Shown one piece after another: positions 23,595-33,624 of a stretch of DNA of 64,000 bases. Position 1 is the first letter of the stretch. Every line of letters starts with the position of its first letter. Origin of the DNA: an uncultured Tateyamaria sp. (lineage in GTDB: Bacteria; Pseudomonadota; Alphaproteobacteria; Rhodobacterales; Rhodobacteraceae); assembly GCF_947497045.1 (NCBI RefSeq), contig NZ_CANMEU010000003.1:434001-498000 (forward strand), given 5' to 3'. The position numbers and the translations under genes were made by a program. Below the pieces are notes generated by a model. It was not told the DNA's origin. It made no database searches and worked only from the letters and a program-made list of their open reading frames with translations.

Positions 23595-25466
23595 ATGCCA
23601 GTGTTTAATGGGACATCCAACAACGACACCCTTCAGGGTGGCGCTGAAAATGACACTATCAATGCGTTTGGCGGGCAGGATCTGGCCTCGGGCGAGGGCG
23701 GTGATGACAGCATTTCGGGCGGCGGTGGCAATGACACCTTGTTCGGGGATGCGGGCGCGGGCACGGCACCGGGAAACGATGCGACCCCGCTTGTCATCGA
23801 CATCAACAATCTGGTCACCCCCGACAATGCAGACAACAATGCCTCGGCCGGACAGTCGGCCGTCTACCGCAATGTCGCGCAGCTTGAGGACGGCACGCAG
23901 GTGTCCGCCCGCATCGTCCTGGTGTCCAAATCCGACCCTTTTCTGAGGGTGGATCTGTCCGGTCGTGGCGGGGCAGAAATTCTGATGAACGGCAATGGAC
24001 CGGGCGACACCGCCGATTTTCGGATGGAATTTTTCATTCCCGACAGCCCGAATGCAACAACCGGCACCCCGGTCGCGCTGAATTCTACGGCCACCATCAA
24101 CGACCTTGATCGCAACAGCGTGGGCGACCAAGAGGCCGTGACGATCAACACCAGCAGTTTCACCGCCTTCGGAGTGAGCGACGATACCTCCCTGAACGTG
24201 ACGACCGGGACGGGCACCATCACAGCGGCCGGTACTGAACGAACCAACCCGGCCGATCAGGATGCGTGGTTCTCGGCCCAATTCGAAAATCGCGAGTTTC
24301 TGGAATTTACGCTTGAGTCCCGTTCAACCAATTCGGGTTTTTCGTTCTCGGGAGATCTGATCGATGACGTGGTTGTGACCCCCATTGTGGCGGGCAACGA
24401 CACGATTGACGGGGGCAGCGGGCAGGATCAGATTTTCGGTCAGGGGGGTGATGACAGCCTGCTTGGTGGACGGGGCGACGATACGGTTGACGGCGGTGAA
24501 GGCAATGACACGCTTGAGGGCGGTCAGGGTCAGGACCGGCTGGATGGCGGCGCGGGCAATGATTTTCTCACAGGCGGGCAGGGGGATGACACCTTGCTTG
24601 GCGGAGACGGCCAGGACGTGTTGCAAGTCGGTCCTGACAATGACCGCGCCGAAGGTGGGTTCGGGTCGGATCGGTTCACCTTTGACGGTCTTGGCAACAG
24701 CACCATCATCGGCGGCGAGGATGCAGATGGTCTGGACATCGATATTCTCGACCTGACCGGCGTGCAGGCCAACGTGATCCAGAGCGGCCCGGAATCGGGC
24801 ACCATCGAACTGCTGGACGACAACGGCAATGTGGCCCGCCGCGTGACCTATTCCGAGATCGAACAGGTCATTATCTGCTTTACCCCCGGCACCCGTATTG
24901 CCACCCAAATGGGCGAAGTGGCCGTCGAAAACCTGCGGCCCGGCGACAAGGTGTTCACCCGAGACAACGGGGTGCAGTCCTTGCGATGGGTCGGGCGGCG
25001 TGATCTCGGGGCCGCCGACATGCGGGACCATGCCGCCTTCCAACCTGTGTTGATCCGCCAGGGTGCCTTGGGCAAAGATTTGCCCGAACGTGATATGCTG
25101 GTCAGCCCGCAACACCGGATGCTGGTCACCTCTGATCTGGCCGCCGTCATGTTTGACGAGCGCGAGGTTTTGATCGCGGCCAAGCATCTGACGGGCCTTG
25201 ATGGCATCGATCAGGTGCGTACCGATACCGTCAGCTATCTGCACCTGATGTTTGATCAGCACGAGGTTGTATTGGCGGACGGTGCATGGTCTGAAAGTTT
25301 CCAGCCCGGCGATCATTCGCTGCGTGGTATTGGCGAAACGCAGCGCAACGAGGTGTTGTCGCTGTTCCCGGAGTTGGAAACTCTGGCCGGTTTGGACAGC
25401 TACGGGGCCGCCCGTCTATCGCTGAAACGGCACGAGGCCGAGATCATCGTGGATCGCCTGAAGTAG
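23595..25466 (+). CDS. RTX calcium-binding exoprotein with C-terminal Hint domain
   Basis: 623 residues, acidic. A short RTX block (about 10-55: [20 protein letters not shown]), a beta-rich middle domain (60-265), a second RTX block (265-360: [20 protein letters not shown]), then a Hint domain from [14 protein letters not shown] (about 429) to the C-terminus. The Hint part closely matches that of the upstream 2099-aa protein (shared [31 protein letters not shown] and [15 protein letters not shown] segments), so the two are paralogues. There are no cadherin-like repeats. AGGAG lies 10 bp before the ATG. Likely exported by a type I system encoded elsewhere. The last 23 bp overlap the convergent nucleotidyltransferase gene. 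Confidence 0.92.
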   Translation: MPVFNGTSNNDTLQGGAENDTINAFGGQDLASGEGGDDSISGGGGNDTLFGDAGAGTAPGNDATPLVIDINNLVTPDNADNNASAGQSAVYRNVAQLEDGTQVSARIVLVSKSDPFLRVDLSGRGGAEILMNGNGPGDTADFRMEFFIPDSPNATTGTPVALNSTATINDLDRNSVGDQEAVTINTSSFTAFGVSDDTSLNVTTGTGTITAAGTERTNPADQDAWFSAQFENREFLEFTLESRSTNSGFSFSGDLIDDVVVTPIVAGNDTIDGGSGQDQIFGQGGDDSLLGGRGDDTVDGGEGNDTLEGGQGQDRLDGGAGNDFLTGGQGDDTLLGGDGQDVLQVGPDNDRAEGGFGSDRFTFDGLGNSTIIGGEDADGLDIDILDLTGVQANVIQSGPESGTIELLDDNGNVARRVTYSEIEQVIICFTPGTRIATQMGEVAVENLRPGDKVFTRDNGVQSLRWVGRRDLGAADMRDHAAFQPVLIRQGALGKDLPERDMLVSPQHRMLVTSDLAAVMFDEREVLIAAKHLTGLDGIDQVRTDTVSYLHLMFDQHEVVLADGAWSESFQPGDHSLRGIGETQRNEVLSLFPELETLAGLDSYGAARLSLKRHEAEIIVDRLK

Positions 25467-26058
25467 AGGGCCGGGCCGCGCGCCATGCGGCCCATGCTTC
25501 GGGGGTGTCAAGGTCACGGCGCGCCCGGTCATCCCCAAAAGCCACATGATGTACGCGATCCCCCAAGGTGCGGATGATGGCGCGCCCGCCACCGTCGCCT
25601 TTGATCTGTTGAAAATCTGCGAACACGGCCCGGTTGATCAGTATCGGGTGGCCGCCTTGTCCGTCCGGCGTTGCGCCCCGCCAGATCAGCGCGTCGGGTA
25701 CTGCACTGCGTGCGCCAAAGACGGCGCGCAGATCACCTTCGGCAATGTCGGGTAGGTCCGGCAGCAGCAGCATGGCGTGGTTTACGCCCCCCTCAAGGCT
25801 GCCAAAGAGGGCGCGCAGGGTGTGCCCGAACCCGTCTCCCGCGTCTGGCACCGGGATCGGTGTAACCTCCAGCCCGGCCAGCGCGTCATAGCGAGAATGG
25901 GGTCGCGGGGGCAGGCCGATCCGCACATCTGCGCTGACTGTACGCGCCATCATCGCCTGACGGCGCAACAAGGCGACGCCATCCACCTCTTGCAGCAGCT
26001 TGTCCGCACCGCGCATCCGCGAGGACGCGCCCGCAGCCGGGATCAGGATCGGGATCAT
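25444..26058 (-). CDS. MobA-like NTP transferase domain protein
   Basis: A 204-residue nucleotidyltransferase of the MobA/MocA (molybdenum cofactor guanylyl/cytidylyltransferase) group. The nucleotide-binding loop [14 protein letters not shown] is at about 7-20, with the metal site around LLLPDLPDI and the GHPILI substrate loop. The start at 26058 was chosen because [10 protein letters not shown] is the standard N-terminus. MocA enzymes make molybdopterin cytosine dinucleotide for xanthine-dehydrogenase-type enzymes such as CO dehydrogenase; no such enzyme is in the window, so the nucleotide and target stay open. It lies 13 bp downstream of the FAD/GcvT gene on the same strand, suggesting co-transcription. 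Confidence 0.87.
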   Translation of the reverse strand: MIPILIPAAGASSRMRGADKLLQEVDGVALLRRQAMMARTVSADVRIGLPPRPHSRYDALAGLEVTPIPVPDAGDGFGHTLRALFGSLEGGVNHAMLLLPDLPDIAEGDLRAVFGARSAVPDALIWRGATPDGQGGHPILINRAVFADFQQIKGDGGGRAIIRTLGDRVHHVAFGDDRARRDLDTPEAWAAWRAARPSTSGDPR

Positions 26059-26071
26059 GCGCTCCGGTATA

Positions 26072-28480
26072 TCACCCCCGCATCCGTGCGCCATCTGCAT
26101 CGAACAGCGGCGTGGTCACAAGGGTCGCGGAGCGCATCTGGCCAAGGATTTCGATCTCGACCGCGCGGCCGTCGGCAATCTGATCGACGGGCAGGAAACC
26201 TTGTGCCACGGACACACCCGCATGATGCGAATAGCCCCCTGAGGTGCAGAAGCCCACGACCGCGCCCTCCAGCCAGATCGGCTCATAGCCGTGCACATCC
26301 GCATCATCCGCCTCGACCACAAAGGCGCAGAGCTTGCGTGCCGGTCCGCTGGCCCGCTCTGCCTCTGCGGCCGCGCGGCCAATGAAATCCGTGTTCTTCT
26401 TCCACGAGATGAAGCGATCCAGCCCTGTTTCGGCGGCTGTATAGTCCGGTGAAAACTCTGACAGCCAGGCACCAAAGAACTTGTCGAGCCGCAGCGACAT
26501 CATCGCGCGCATCCCGAAGGGTGTCATGCCGTGGGGCTGGCCCGCCACCCAAAGTGTGGTCCAGAGCTGGCGTTGGGACAGCGGATCGCAATAGATCTCG
26601 AACCCCAGATCGCCGGTGTAGCTGACCCGCTGCACGATACAGTCGGTCATGCCCACGGTGATCTGCCACACATCAAGGAACCGCATTTCTGAAATATCGG
26701 TGCGGGTGCAGGCTTGCAGCACATCGCGCGCACGCGGGCCTGCGATCTGAAACCCGGTGCGCTGGTCCGAGATGTTTTCGATCTGCATCCCGTCTTCGCT
26801 CTCGGCCAGAAAATGGCGCATGTGCACAGCCTGTGCGCTGTAGGAGGCGGTGAGTTGGAAGTTTTCCTCGGACAGGCAGGACATGGTGAAATCCCCGATC
26901 AGCTTGCCGTTGGGAGACAGCATTGGCGTCAGTGAGATGCGCCCCCGCTGCGGTACCCGGCCCGCCATCACCCGATCGAGCCATGCCCGTGCACGTGGCC
27001 CCGTGACGCGATACTTGCCGAAATTGTGCACCTCGTTGATGCCGACGCTGCGACGCACCGCCTGCACCTCGCGCGCGGTTGCCGCAAACGCATCCGAGCG
27101 GCGGAACGATGGGGTTTCATAGGTCGGCTCATCGCCTTGTGCAAAGTAGTTCGGCACCTCAAGCCCGTATTGCGCCCCCCAGACGGCACCCATGCCCGAA
27201 AAGATGTCATACATTGGCGTCGTGCGATTGGGCCGGGCAGCAGGCAATTCCTCGTTCGGATAGGCAACGGAAAACCGTTTCTGGTAGTTCTCGACCACTT
27301 TGGGGCGGGTGTAGCCGGGGCTGATCCACGGGCCGAACCGGGCCACATCCATGGCCGTCACATCGCGCTCTGCCTCACCCTCGATCATCCATTGGGCCAG
27401 CATCAGGCCCACCCCGCCGCCTTGGGAAAAGCCTGCCATGACACCGCAGGCCGACCAGTAATTACGCAGACCCGGAATGGGGCCGACCAGCGGATTGCCA
27501 TCGGGGGCAAAGGTGAAGGGGCCGTGAATGACGGATTTGATGCCCGCCGTTTCGAGCACTGGAAAGCGCTTGTAGGCGAACGCAATCGACTCCTCGATCT
27601 TGTCAAAGTCATCCGGCAGCAACTCGTGCCCGAAATCCCAAGGTGTTCCATCCACAGCCCACGGGCGGCAGGGTTGCTCATAGAACCCGATGCACAGCCC
27701 ACGCCCTTCCTGTCGGAGATAGCTTTCACCCGCAGGGTCCATCACGTGCGGATGTTCGGCGGTGCGATCGTAAATGTCGGCAATCTCGTCGGTGACGACA
27801 TATTGATGCTCCATGGGGTGCAGCGGCAGGTAAAGACCCGCCATAGCCGCTACCTCACGTGCCCAAAGCCCGCCCGCATTGACGATATGTTCCGCATGGA
27901 TCGCGCCCTTGTCAGTGACCACATCCCATGTGCCATCTGCGCGTTGGTTGGTCTCGATGACTTTCGTATGCGTCTCGATCACAGCACCGCCCATCCGGGC
28001 CGCCTTGGCATAGGCATGGGTCGTGCCCGAGGGATCAAGGTGGCCATCAAGGGGGTCATAAAGCGCACCGATGATACCGTCCGTGTTGGTGATCGGAGCA
28101 ATGTCGCGGATTTCATCCGGGGTCACGATCTCGGTCTCAAGCCCCATGAAGCGGTGCTTGGCCCGTTCGGCCAGCAGCATGTCAAAGCGATCCTGATTGT
28201 CGGCCAGCGTCACGCCGCCCACGTGGTGCAACCCGCAGGACAGGCCGGTGATCTCTTCCAACTCCTTGTAAAGACGGATGGTATAGCCCTGAAGCGCGGC
28301 CATGTTGGTGTCGCCGTTCAGCGTGTGAAAGCCCCCGGCGGCGTGCCATGTGGACCCCGATGTCAACTCAGAGCGTTCCACCAGCATCACATCCGCCCAG
28401 CCCAGTTTTGTCAGGTGGTACAACACGGATGCGCCGACAACGCCGCCTCCGATCACGACAACTCGGGTTGTGGTCTTCAT
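26072..28480 (-). CDS. FAD-dependent dehydrogenase with GcvT domains (sarcosine/dimethylglycine dehydrogenase-like)
   Basis: 802 residues. An N-terminal DAO/FAD domain begins VVVIGGGVVGASVLYHL; SGSTWHAAGG (about 41-50) contains the His that covalently binds FAD in dimethylglycine and sarcosine dehydrogenases (H46). A linker domain follows (about 370-430), then GcvT folate-binding domains (about 430-700) with a GcvT C-terminal barrel (to 802). Such enzymes oxidatively N-demethylate methylated glycines and pass the one-carbon unit to tetrahydrofolate. It is divergent from a paralogue at 28836 across a 355-bp control region. The specific substrate (sarcosine, dimethylglycine or another methylamine) is not determinable. 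Confidence 0.9.
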   Translation of the reverse strand: MKTTTRVVVIGGGVVGASVLYHLTKLGWADVMLVERSELTSGSTWHAAGGFHTLNGDTNMAALQGYTIRLYKELEEITGLSCGLHHVGGVTLADNQDRFDMLLAERAKHRFMGLETEIVTPDEIRDIAPITNTDGIIGALYDPLDGHLDPSGTTHAYAKAARMGGAVIETHTKVIETNQRADGTWDVVTDKGAIHAEHIVNAGGLWAREVAAMAGLYLPLHPMEHQYVVTDEIADIYDRTAEHPHVMDPAGESYLRQEGRGLCIGFYEQPCRPWAVDGTPWDFGHELLPDDFDKIEESIAFAYKRFPVLETAGIKSVIHGPFTFAPDGNPLVGPIPGLRNYWSACGVMAGFSQGGGVGLMLAQWMIEGEAERDVTAMDVARFGPWISPGYTRPKVVENYQKRFSVAYPNEELPAARPNRTTPMYDIFSGMGAVWGAQYGLEVPNYFAQGDEPTYETPSFRRSDAFAATAREVQAVRRSVGINEVHNFGKYRVTGPRARAWLDRVMAGRVPQRGRISLTPMLSPNGKLIGDFTMSCLSEENFQLTASYSAQAVHMRHFLAESEDGMQIENISDQRTGFQIAGPRARDVLQACTRTDISEMRFLDVWQITVGMTDCIVQRVSYTGDLGFEIYCDPLSQRQLWTTLWVAGQPHGMTPFGMRAMMSLRLDKFFGAWLSEFSPDYTAAETGLDRFISWKKNTDFIGRAAAEAERASGPARKLCAFVVEADDADVHGYEPIWLEGAVVGFCTSGGYSHHAGVSVAQGFLPVDQIADGRAVEIEILGQMRSATLVTTPLFDADGARMRG

Positions 28481-28835
28481 CTTCTGTGGCTCCTTGACGC
28501 TGATACATGCACACTATGTGTGACACCCGGGCAGAAGCGCAAAAAAGCGACCTTGGATGTCGATAACAAACCTTTTGAGGATGTGATGGGGCCTTTGATT
28601 CCGAAATTCTGAGTATGGTGCGCAGCGCGTGTGATGCATCTGCGCAAATTCGCCACCCATAAGGTGTCGGATGCGTCTGACGGCGAAGACACTGATGATC
28701 CGGTACAAGACGCGGATTGGGGTGTATGCGGCACAACTTGTCGCTCAGAGGATAGTTTTGTCGTCCCCCGGGCAAGCCGTGCGCGTCCCGAGACCACAAT
28801 GTGGTGGTGCAAACGAGACCAAAGGCACGAGACCC
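28481..28835. promoter_or_regulatory. Divergent control region between two FAD/GcvT genes
   Basis: A 355-bp gene-free region that must hold both promoters. It contains a dyad CACAC-TAT-GTGTG at 28510-28522, about 30 bp from the leftward start, which could be an operator, and an A/T-richer stretch around 28555-28620. I see no further structured RNA. Confidence 0.45.
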
Positions 28836-31256
28836 ATGAAAACCCACGCACAGGCTGTCGTCATCGGCGGCGGCGTTATCGGCTGTTCGATCCTCTATCA
28901 CCTGACCAAATTGGGCTGGATGGACGTGATCCTGCTGGAACGGGACGAGTTGACGTCCGGCTCCACCTGGCATGCGGCCGCCAACATCCATGGGCTGCAT
29001 GACAGCACCAATATCAGCCGCATTCAGCACTACACGATGGGGCTGTATAAGGAACTTGAGCAGGAAACCGGGCAGGGCTGCGGCGTGTTCCAGCCCGGCT
29101 CGCTCTATCTCGCGCAGACCGAAGCGCGTGAACATCAGCTGCGCCTGCAAGCGGCCAAGGCGAAACTCTATGGCATGAACTTTCACGAGGTCGACCGGGC
29201 CGAGGCCGAGCGCCTGCACCCGCTGGTCGATTATGACGGCATCCGCTGCATCATGTGGGAACCTGATGGGGGCAATGTGGACCCGTCGGGTGTGACCAAC
29301 GCCTATGCCACCGGGGCGCGTCAGAACGGGGCCGAGATCGTGCGCTTCTGCCCCGTCACGGGCACCGAACAACAGGCTGATGGCACCTGGATCGTGCGCA
29401 CCGAAAAGGGCGATATCGCGACCCCTTGGGTGGTGAACGCGGCGGGCCTGTGGGGGCGCGAAGTGGCGGCGCTGGCCGGGATCGAGCTGCCGTTGCAACC
29501 GACCGAGCACCAGTATTTCGTGACCGAAACCATTCCTGAGATCGCGGGCATGGGCCGTCGTCTGCCATCCGTGGCGGATCGGGACGGGGAATATTACCTG
29601 CGTCAGGAAGGGCAGGGGCTTCTCGTCGGGGCCTATGAGAAGGACTACCGCCTTTGGGCTGAGAATGGCACGCCGCAGGGTTTTGGGCACGAGTTGTTCG
29701 CCGACGATCTGGAACGGATCGAAGACAACATGATGCGCGCCATTGACCGTGTGCCGGTCGTGGGCACCGCCGGGATCAAGCGCGTCATCAACGGGCCGAT
29801 GATCTGGTCACCCGATTCCAACGTGCTGTTTGGCCCGGTGCCCGAGCTTACAGGGTATTTCTGCTGCAACGGGATCATTCCGGGCTTTTCCCAATCTGGA
29901 GGCATGGGCCTGCTGGCGGCGCAGTGGATGATCGAGGGCGAGACGAAATACGATATGTTTGCATGGGACATGGCCCGCTTTGGGTCATGGGCGGGCAAGG
30001 CCTTCACCAAGGCGCGGGTGGGCGATCAATACGCCAACCGCTTCAAGATCCATTTCCCGAATGAAGAACGCAGTGCGGGTCGGCCCGTGCGCACCCGACC
30101 TATCCACGACATGCAGCGCGAAATGGGCGCGGTCATGGGGTTGAACTATGGCTGGGAACACCCGTTGTGGTTTGCCGATGCGCCGGGGGTTGAGGACACG
30201 GATGGCTTTACCCGCCAGAACTGGTGGGGCCCGGTGGGCGCGGAATGCCGGATGCTGCGCGACCGGGGTGGGATTATCGATATCTCGAACTTTGCCAAAT
30301 ACGAATGCACTGGTTCGGGGGCCGAGGACTGGCTGAATGCCGTCTTTGCCAACCGGATGCCGAAGGTTGTGGGGCGGTCGTGCCTGACCCCACTGATCAG
30401 CAAACGCGGTGGCATCGCTGGGGACTTCACCGTGACCCGCACCGCCGACGACACCTTCTGGATCATCGGGTCGGGCATGGCGGAACGCTATCACCAGCGG
30501 TTCTTCAAACAGGTGCTGTTGCCCAAAGGCACGACGTTCACCTCGCACACCGACGCGATGTGCGGATTTAATGTGGCCGGGCCGCTGGCGCGTGACTTGC
30601 TGCAACGCATGACCAACGCGTCGTTGGCCACCACGGATTTCCCGTTCATGCGCTCGGCCATGATCGAGCTTGCAGGGGTCAAGGTGCTGGCGCTGCGGGT
30701 GTCGTTCACCGGCGATCTGGGATGGGAATTGCATTGCGCCCAGGCGGATCAACAGCGGCTTTACGAGGGGTTGATCGAGGCCGGGCGCGAGATGGGCATC
30801 GGCCCCGTGGGCAGCCGCGCGCTGATGAGCCTGCGCATCGAAAAGGGCTATGGCTCATGGAGCCGGGAATATAGCCCCGAATATTGGCCCCAAGAGGTGG
30901 GCCTTGATCGGCTGATCAAGATGGACAAAGAGTTCCTGAACAAAGAGGCCGTACGCGATGTGATGCGGCAACCTGCACGCGAATCGCTGGTGGTTTTGCA
31001 TCTGAATGATGCGGGTACGGACGCGTCTGGTGCGGATGCCACAGGGGGGGAGCCGATCTTTTTCGAGGGCAAAGGGGTGGGTCGGGTGACGTCCGGGGCT
31101 TATGGTTACAGCGTGAACCAAAGCCTGGCTCTTGGATTTGTGTCGGGCCCCAAGCCGGGCGACCGGGTTGAGGTCATGGTGCTGGGACAGCCGCACAAGG
31201 CAACAATACTTGACGCACCGCCCTTTGATCCATCGGGCACGCGGCTGCGCACCTGA
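28836..31256 (+). CDS. FAD-dependent dehydrogenase with GcvT domains (dimethylglycine dehydrogenase-like), paralogue
   Basis: 806 residues with the same architecture as its divergent neighbour. FAD site VVIGGGVIGCSILYHL; H46 in SGSTWHAAN; a middle FAD-linked domain; GcvT domains from about residue 430; C-terminal barrel ending LDAPPFDPSGTRLRT. The start at 28836 gives the same N-terminal distance to the FAD motif as the paralogue. The two differ around the active-site loop (AAGGFHTLNGDTN there, AANIHGLHDSTN here), suggesting different substrates. The predicted role is oxidative demethylation of an N-methyl amine with transfer of formaldehyde to folate. Not DMSP demethylase DmdA, which is GcvT-like but lacks the FAD part. 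Confidence 0.9.
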   Translation: MKTHAQAVVIGGGVIGCSILYHLTKLGWMDVILLERDELTSGSTWHAAANIHGLHDSTNISRIQHYTMGLYKELEQETGQGCGVFQPGSLYLAQTEAREHQLRLQAAKAKLYGMNFHEVDRAEAERLHPLVDYDGIRCIMWEPDGGNVDPSGVTNAYATGARQNGAEIVRFCPVTGTEQQADGTWIVRTEKGDIATPWVVNAAGLWGREVAALAGIELPLQPTEHQYFVTETIPEIAGMGRRLPSVADRDGEYYLRQEGQGLLVGAYEKDYRLWAENGTPQGFGHELFADDLERIEDNMMRAIDRVPVVGTAGIKRVINGPMIWSPDSNVLFGPVPELTGYFCCNGIIPGFSQSGGMGLLAAQWMIEGETKYDMFAWDMARFGSWAGKAFTKARVGDQYANRFKIHFPNEERSAGRPVRTRPIHDMQREMGAVMGLNYGWEHPLWFADAPGVEDTDGFTRQNWWGPVGAECRMLRDRGGIIDISNFAKYECTGSGAEDWLNAVFANRMPKVVGRSCLTPLISKRGGIAGDFTVTRTADDTFWIIGSGMAERYHQRFFKQVLLPKGTTFTSHTDAMCGFNVAGPLARDLLQRMTNASLATTDFPFMRSAMIELAGVKVLALRVSFTGDLGWELHCAQADQQRLYEGLIEAGREMGIGPVGSRALMSLRIEKGYGSWSREYSPEYWPQEVGLDRLIKMDKEFLNKEAVRDVMRQPARESLVVLHLNDAGTDASGADATGGEPIFFEGKGVGRVTSGAYGYSVNQSLALGFVSGPKPGDRVEVMVLGQPHKATILDAPPFDPSGTRLRT

Positions 31257-31409
31257 CGGCCGGAGCATTGAAGAACGGGGTGCGGTTTGGCGGGACGTCA
31301 CTTTGGAAACAGGCCTGTTTACTGATACCAAGTCGGTCGTTGCACCGCACCCCCGTCAGGCCATATTGACACATTTACTCTATTTAGCGTCACATGCTAG
31401 AGACCATGC

Positions 31410-32240
31410 ATGTTGCGAACGGATGATTGCCGCGAAGTGCACGTTTATGTCTCCAATGGCAGCGTGGCGCATTTCACGATACGTGAAATGCATGACCTTT
31501 ACATGTCATGGCAACTATGGGTTCTGATTTCCGTCGGGTTTATGATTATGACCACCGGCCACCCGGTGACGTTGCCGCAATTTGACAGCTTTGGGTTGCG
31601 GCTGGCCTTTTGGTGCATCGCGTTGGCCTTCTATCTGGTGGTGTCGACGTGGTATTCTCTGGGCGCGCAATGGGTGTGGAACCGCGCGATTGGAGGCCCG
31701 ATCCCGCTGATCCTGCTGTCGGCACCGCTGGTCTTGGCCACGACCTATCTGACTTCGGCGATCCTGACCGCGATGTTCGAGCCCGATCAGGCCCCCTTCA
31801 ACAGCATGACGTGGCAGATGAACCTGCGGAATCTGTTTGTGGCGCATGTGTTTGAAACGGTAGCGCTGTTGTGGTTGCTGCCTGCGCAGCGGGCGCGGCG
31901 TGTCGATCAAAGTGCTGCGCGCAGCGTGACGCTGGCCGGGCGGCGGTTTGTGCTGGCGCAAATCACACGTGTCAAAGCGGCCGAGCATTATCTGGAAGTG
32001 TACAGCGCAGATGGAAAAGAGGTCATTCGCGAACGTATGGTCACTTTTCTGGAACAGGTCGGCCCCGAAGATGGCATTCAAACCCATCGCTCACATTGGG
32101 TTGCGGGCGACAGTGCGCTTGATCTGACAGGCAGCAAATTGCGGCTGCGCGACGGGGAGAAGGTACCCGTGGCACGGGGGCGGCTTGAGGACGTGCGCCT
32201 TTGGCTTGCGGGCCAGACCGGTGCCAAAGAAGTGGCCTAA
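31410..32240 (+). CDS. Membrane-bound LytTR family transcriptional regulator
   Basis: 276 residues. Four hydrophobic helices (about 33-53, 65-85, 97-118, 140-156) are followed by a cytoplasmic LytTR DNA-binding domain (about 172-270: RRFVLAQITRVKAAEHYLEV, and the IQTHRSHWVA segment typical of the fold). There is no receiver domain or kinase, so it may sense a membrane or small-molecule signal directly. There is no strong ribosome site before the ATG; an internal ATG at about codon 32 is a possible alternative. It is separated from the convergent CorC gene by three bases. The target genes are unknown; LytTR proteins often regulate themselves or neighbours. Confidence 0.88.
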   Translation: MLRTDDCREVHVYVSNGSVAHFTIREMHDLYMSWQLWVLISVGFMIMTTGHPVTLPQFDSFGLRLAFWCIALAFYLVVSTWYSLGAQWVWNRAIGGPIPLILLSAPLVLATTYLTSAILTAMFEPDQAPFNSMTWQMNLRNLFVAHVFETVALLWLLPAQRARRVDQSAARSVTLAGRRFVLAQITRVKAAEHYLEVYSADGKEVIRERMVTFLEQVGPEDGIQTHRSHWVAGDSALDLTGSKLRLRDGEKVPVARGRLEDVRLWLAGQTGAKEVA

Positions 32241-32243
32241 GGC

Positions 32244-33554
32244 TCACTCCAACTCCTTGATCCGCAATGCCGTGATGCGGTTGCCATCGCGCGCCTTCAC
32301 CTCGAACCGGAAACCGTGAAAGCTGAACACCTGCCCCAGGGTCGGGATGGTTTGGGCCTCGTGGATCACAAGCCCAGCCACGGTGTTGGCCTCGTCATCG
32401 GGCAGATTCCAATCGGTCGCGCGGTTCAGATCGCGGATCGTCATGGCCCCGTCGACCAAGTAATGCCCATCCTCACCCCGGTTGATCGCGTGATCGCCAT
32501 CGGGATCGAATTCATCGGTGATCTCGCCCACGATCTCTTCCAGAATATCCTCAAGCGTGATCAGCCCTTGCAGGGACCCGTACTCGTCCACCACAAGCGC
32601 AAAATGGGTGCGCATCCGCAGGAACTGACGCATCTGGTGATCCAGCGTCGTGGTTTCGGGCACGAAATAGGGCGGCATCGCCACTTGCGAGATGTCAAAC
32701 GCCTTGAGCGCGCCCGCATCCCCATCCGGCCCGCCAATCTTTTGATACATCGCGCGCAGCAGGTCCTTGGCGTGGATTACACCGGTGATGTTTTCCTGTT
32801 CACCGCGGAACAGGGGCAGGCGGGTGTGACTGGATTTCAGGCATTGTTCGAGGATGTCTTGCGGGTCGTCATCGGCATTGATCATCTCGATGCCGGAGCG
32901 GTGGAGCATGATCTCTTCCACGGTCCGGTCACCCAGATCGAGCGCGCCCAGAATGCGGTCACGGTCTTCCTTTTCGACAACCCCTTCGGAATGGCCCAGA
33001 TTGAGCGCACCCGCGATTTCCTCGCGCACGGCCATGATGTGGCTGTCGGGATCGATCTGCACCCCGAACAGGCGCAGGATGCCCCGCACCAGCAGGCGCA
33101 CCGCCGATACGATGGGCGAAAACAGCAGCACCACGATCGAAATAGGGCGCGACACCAGCGCGGCGGCGGTTTCGGAGTTGGTGATCGCATAGGTCTTGGG
33201 CAGCACTTCGGCAAAGATCAGCACCAGCAGCGTCATCGCCAGTGTCGCCAGCGCCACTCCGCTTTCGCCAAAGGCGCGGGTGAAGACGGTGGTGGCCAAG
33301 GCCGTGGCCAGGATGTTCACAAGGTTGTTGCCAAGCAGGACGGACCCGATCAGCCGTTCATTGTCTTCGGTGACATCCAGCGCCCGTTGCGCGCCCTTTG
33401 ATCCCTTGTCCGCCCGCACACGCAATTTCCCGCGCGAAGCCGCCGTCAGCGCCGTTTCAGAGCCCGAGAAAAAGCCCGACATGAAAAGCAGCATCACGAT
33501 CACCCCGCAGGTGATCCAGAAGGCTGCGTCAAGCGCGGTGGTGGGGTCTTCCAT
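32244..33554 (-). CDS. CNNM/CorC (HlyC) family CBS-domain transporter-like protein
   Basis: 436 residues. DUF21/CNNM membrane domain (about 1-190: MLLFMSGFFSGSETALTAAS, then NNLVNILATALAT and LPKTYAI), two CBS domains (about 215-335; EEIMLHRSGIEMINAD and FALVVDEYGSLQGLITLEDI) and a C-terminal CorC_HlyC domain (about 350-436). Proteins of this type mediate or regulate Mg2+/Co2+ export. The start at 33554 has AAGGA nine bases upstream. Old 'hemolysin' labels for this family reflect weak historical evidence. Confidence 0.92.
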   Translation of the reverse strand: MEDPTTALDAAFWITCGVIVMLLFMSGFFSGSETALTAASRGKLRVRADKGSKGAQRALDVTEDNERLIGSVLLGNNLVNILATALATTVFTRAFGESGVALATLAMTLLVLIFAEVLPKTYAITNSETAAALVSRPISIVVLLFSPIVSAVRLLVRGILRLFGVQIDPDSHIMAVREEIAGALNLGHSEGVVEKEDRDRILGALDLGDRTVEEIMLHRSGIEMINADDDPQDILEQCLKSSHTRLPLFRGEQENITGVIHAKDLLRAMYQKIGGPDGDAGALKAFDISQVAMPPYFVPETTTLDHQMRQFLRMRTHFALVVDEYGSLQGLITLEDILEEIVGEITDEFDPDGDHAINRGEDGHYLVDGAMTIRDLNRATDWNLPDDEANTVAGLVIHEAQTIPTLGQVFSFHGFRFEVKARDGNRITALRIKELE

Positions 33555-33624
33555 TCGTGATTTATCCTTTGATCCGACTTGGGTTATGGGGGGCAGAACG
33601 CGCGCAATCAAGGGAGGTGAGGCA

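Noticed and set aside
31366-31400. Perfect TTGACA -35 box upstream of the LytTR gene
   Set aside because: No acceptable -10 hexamer at 16-18 bp spacing, so not called as a promoter.
32316-33401. 361-codon plus-strand frame over the CorC-like gene
   Set aside because: His/Gln-rich translation typical of an antisense shadow in G+C-rich DNA; the minus-strand CBS protein is clear.
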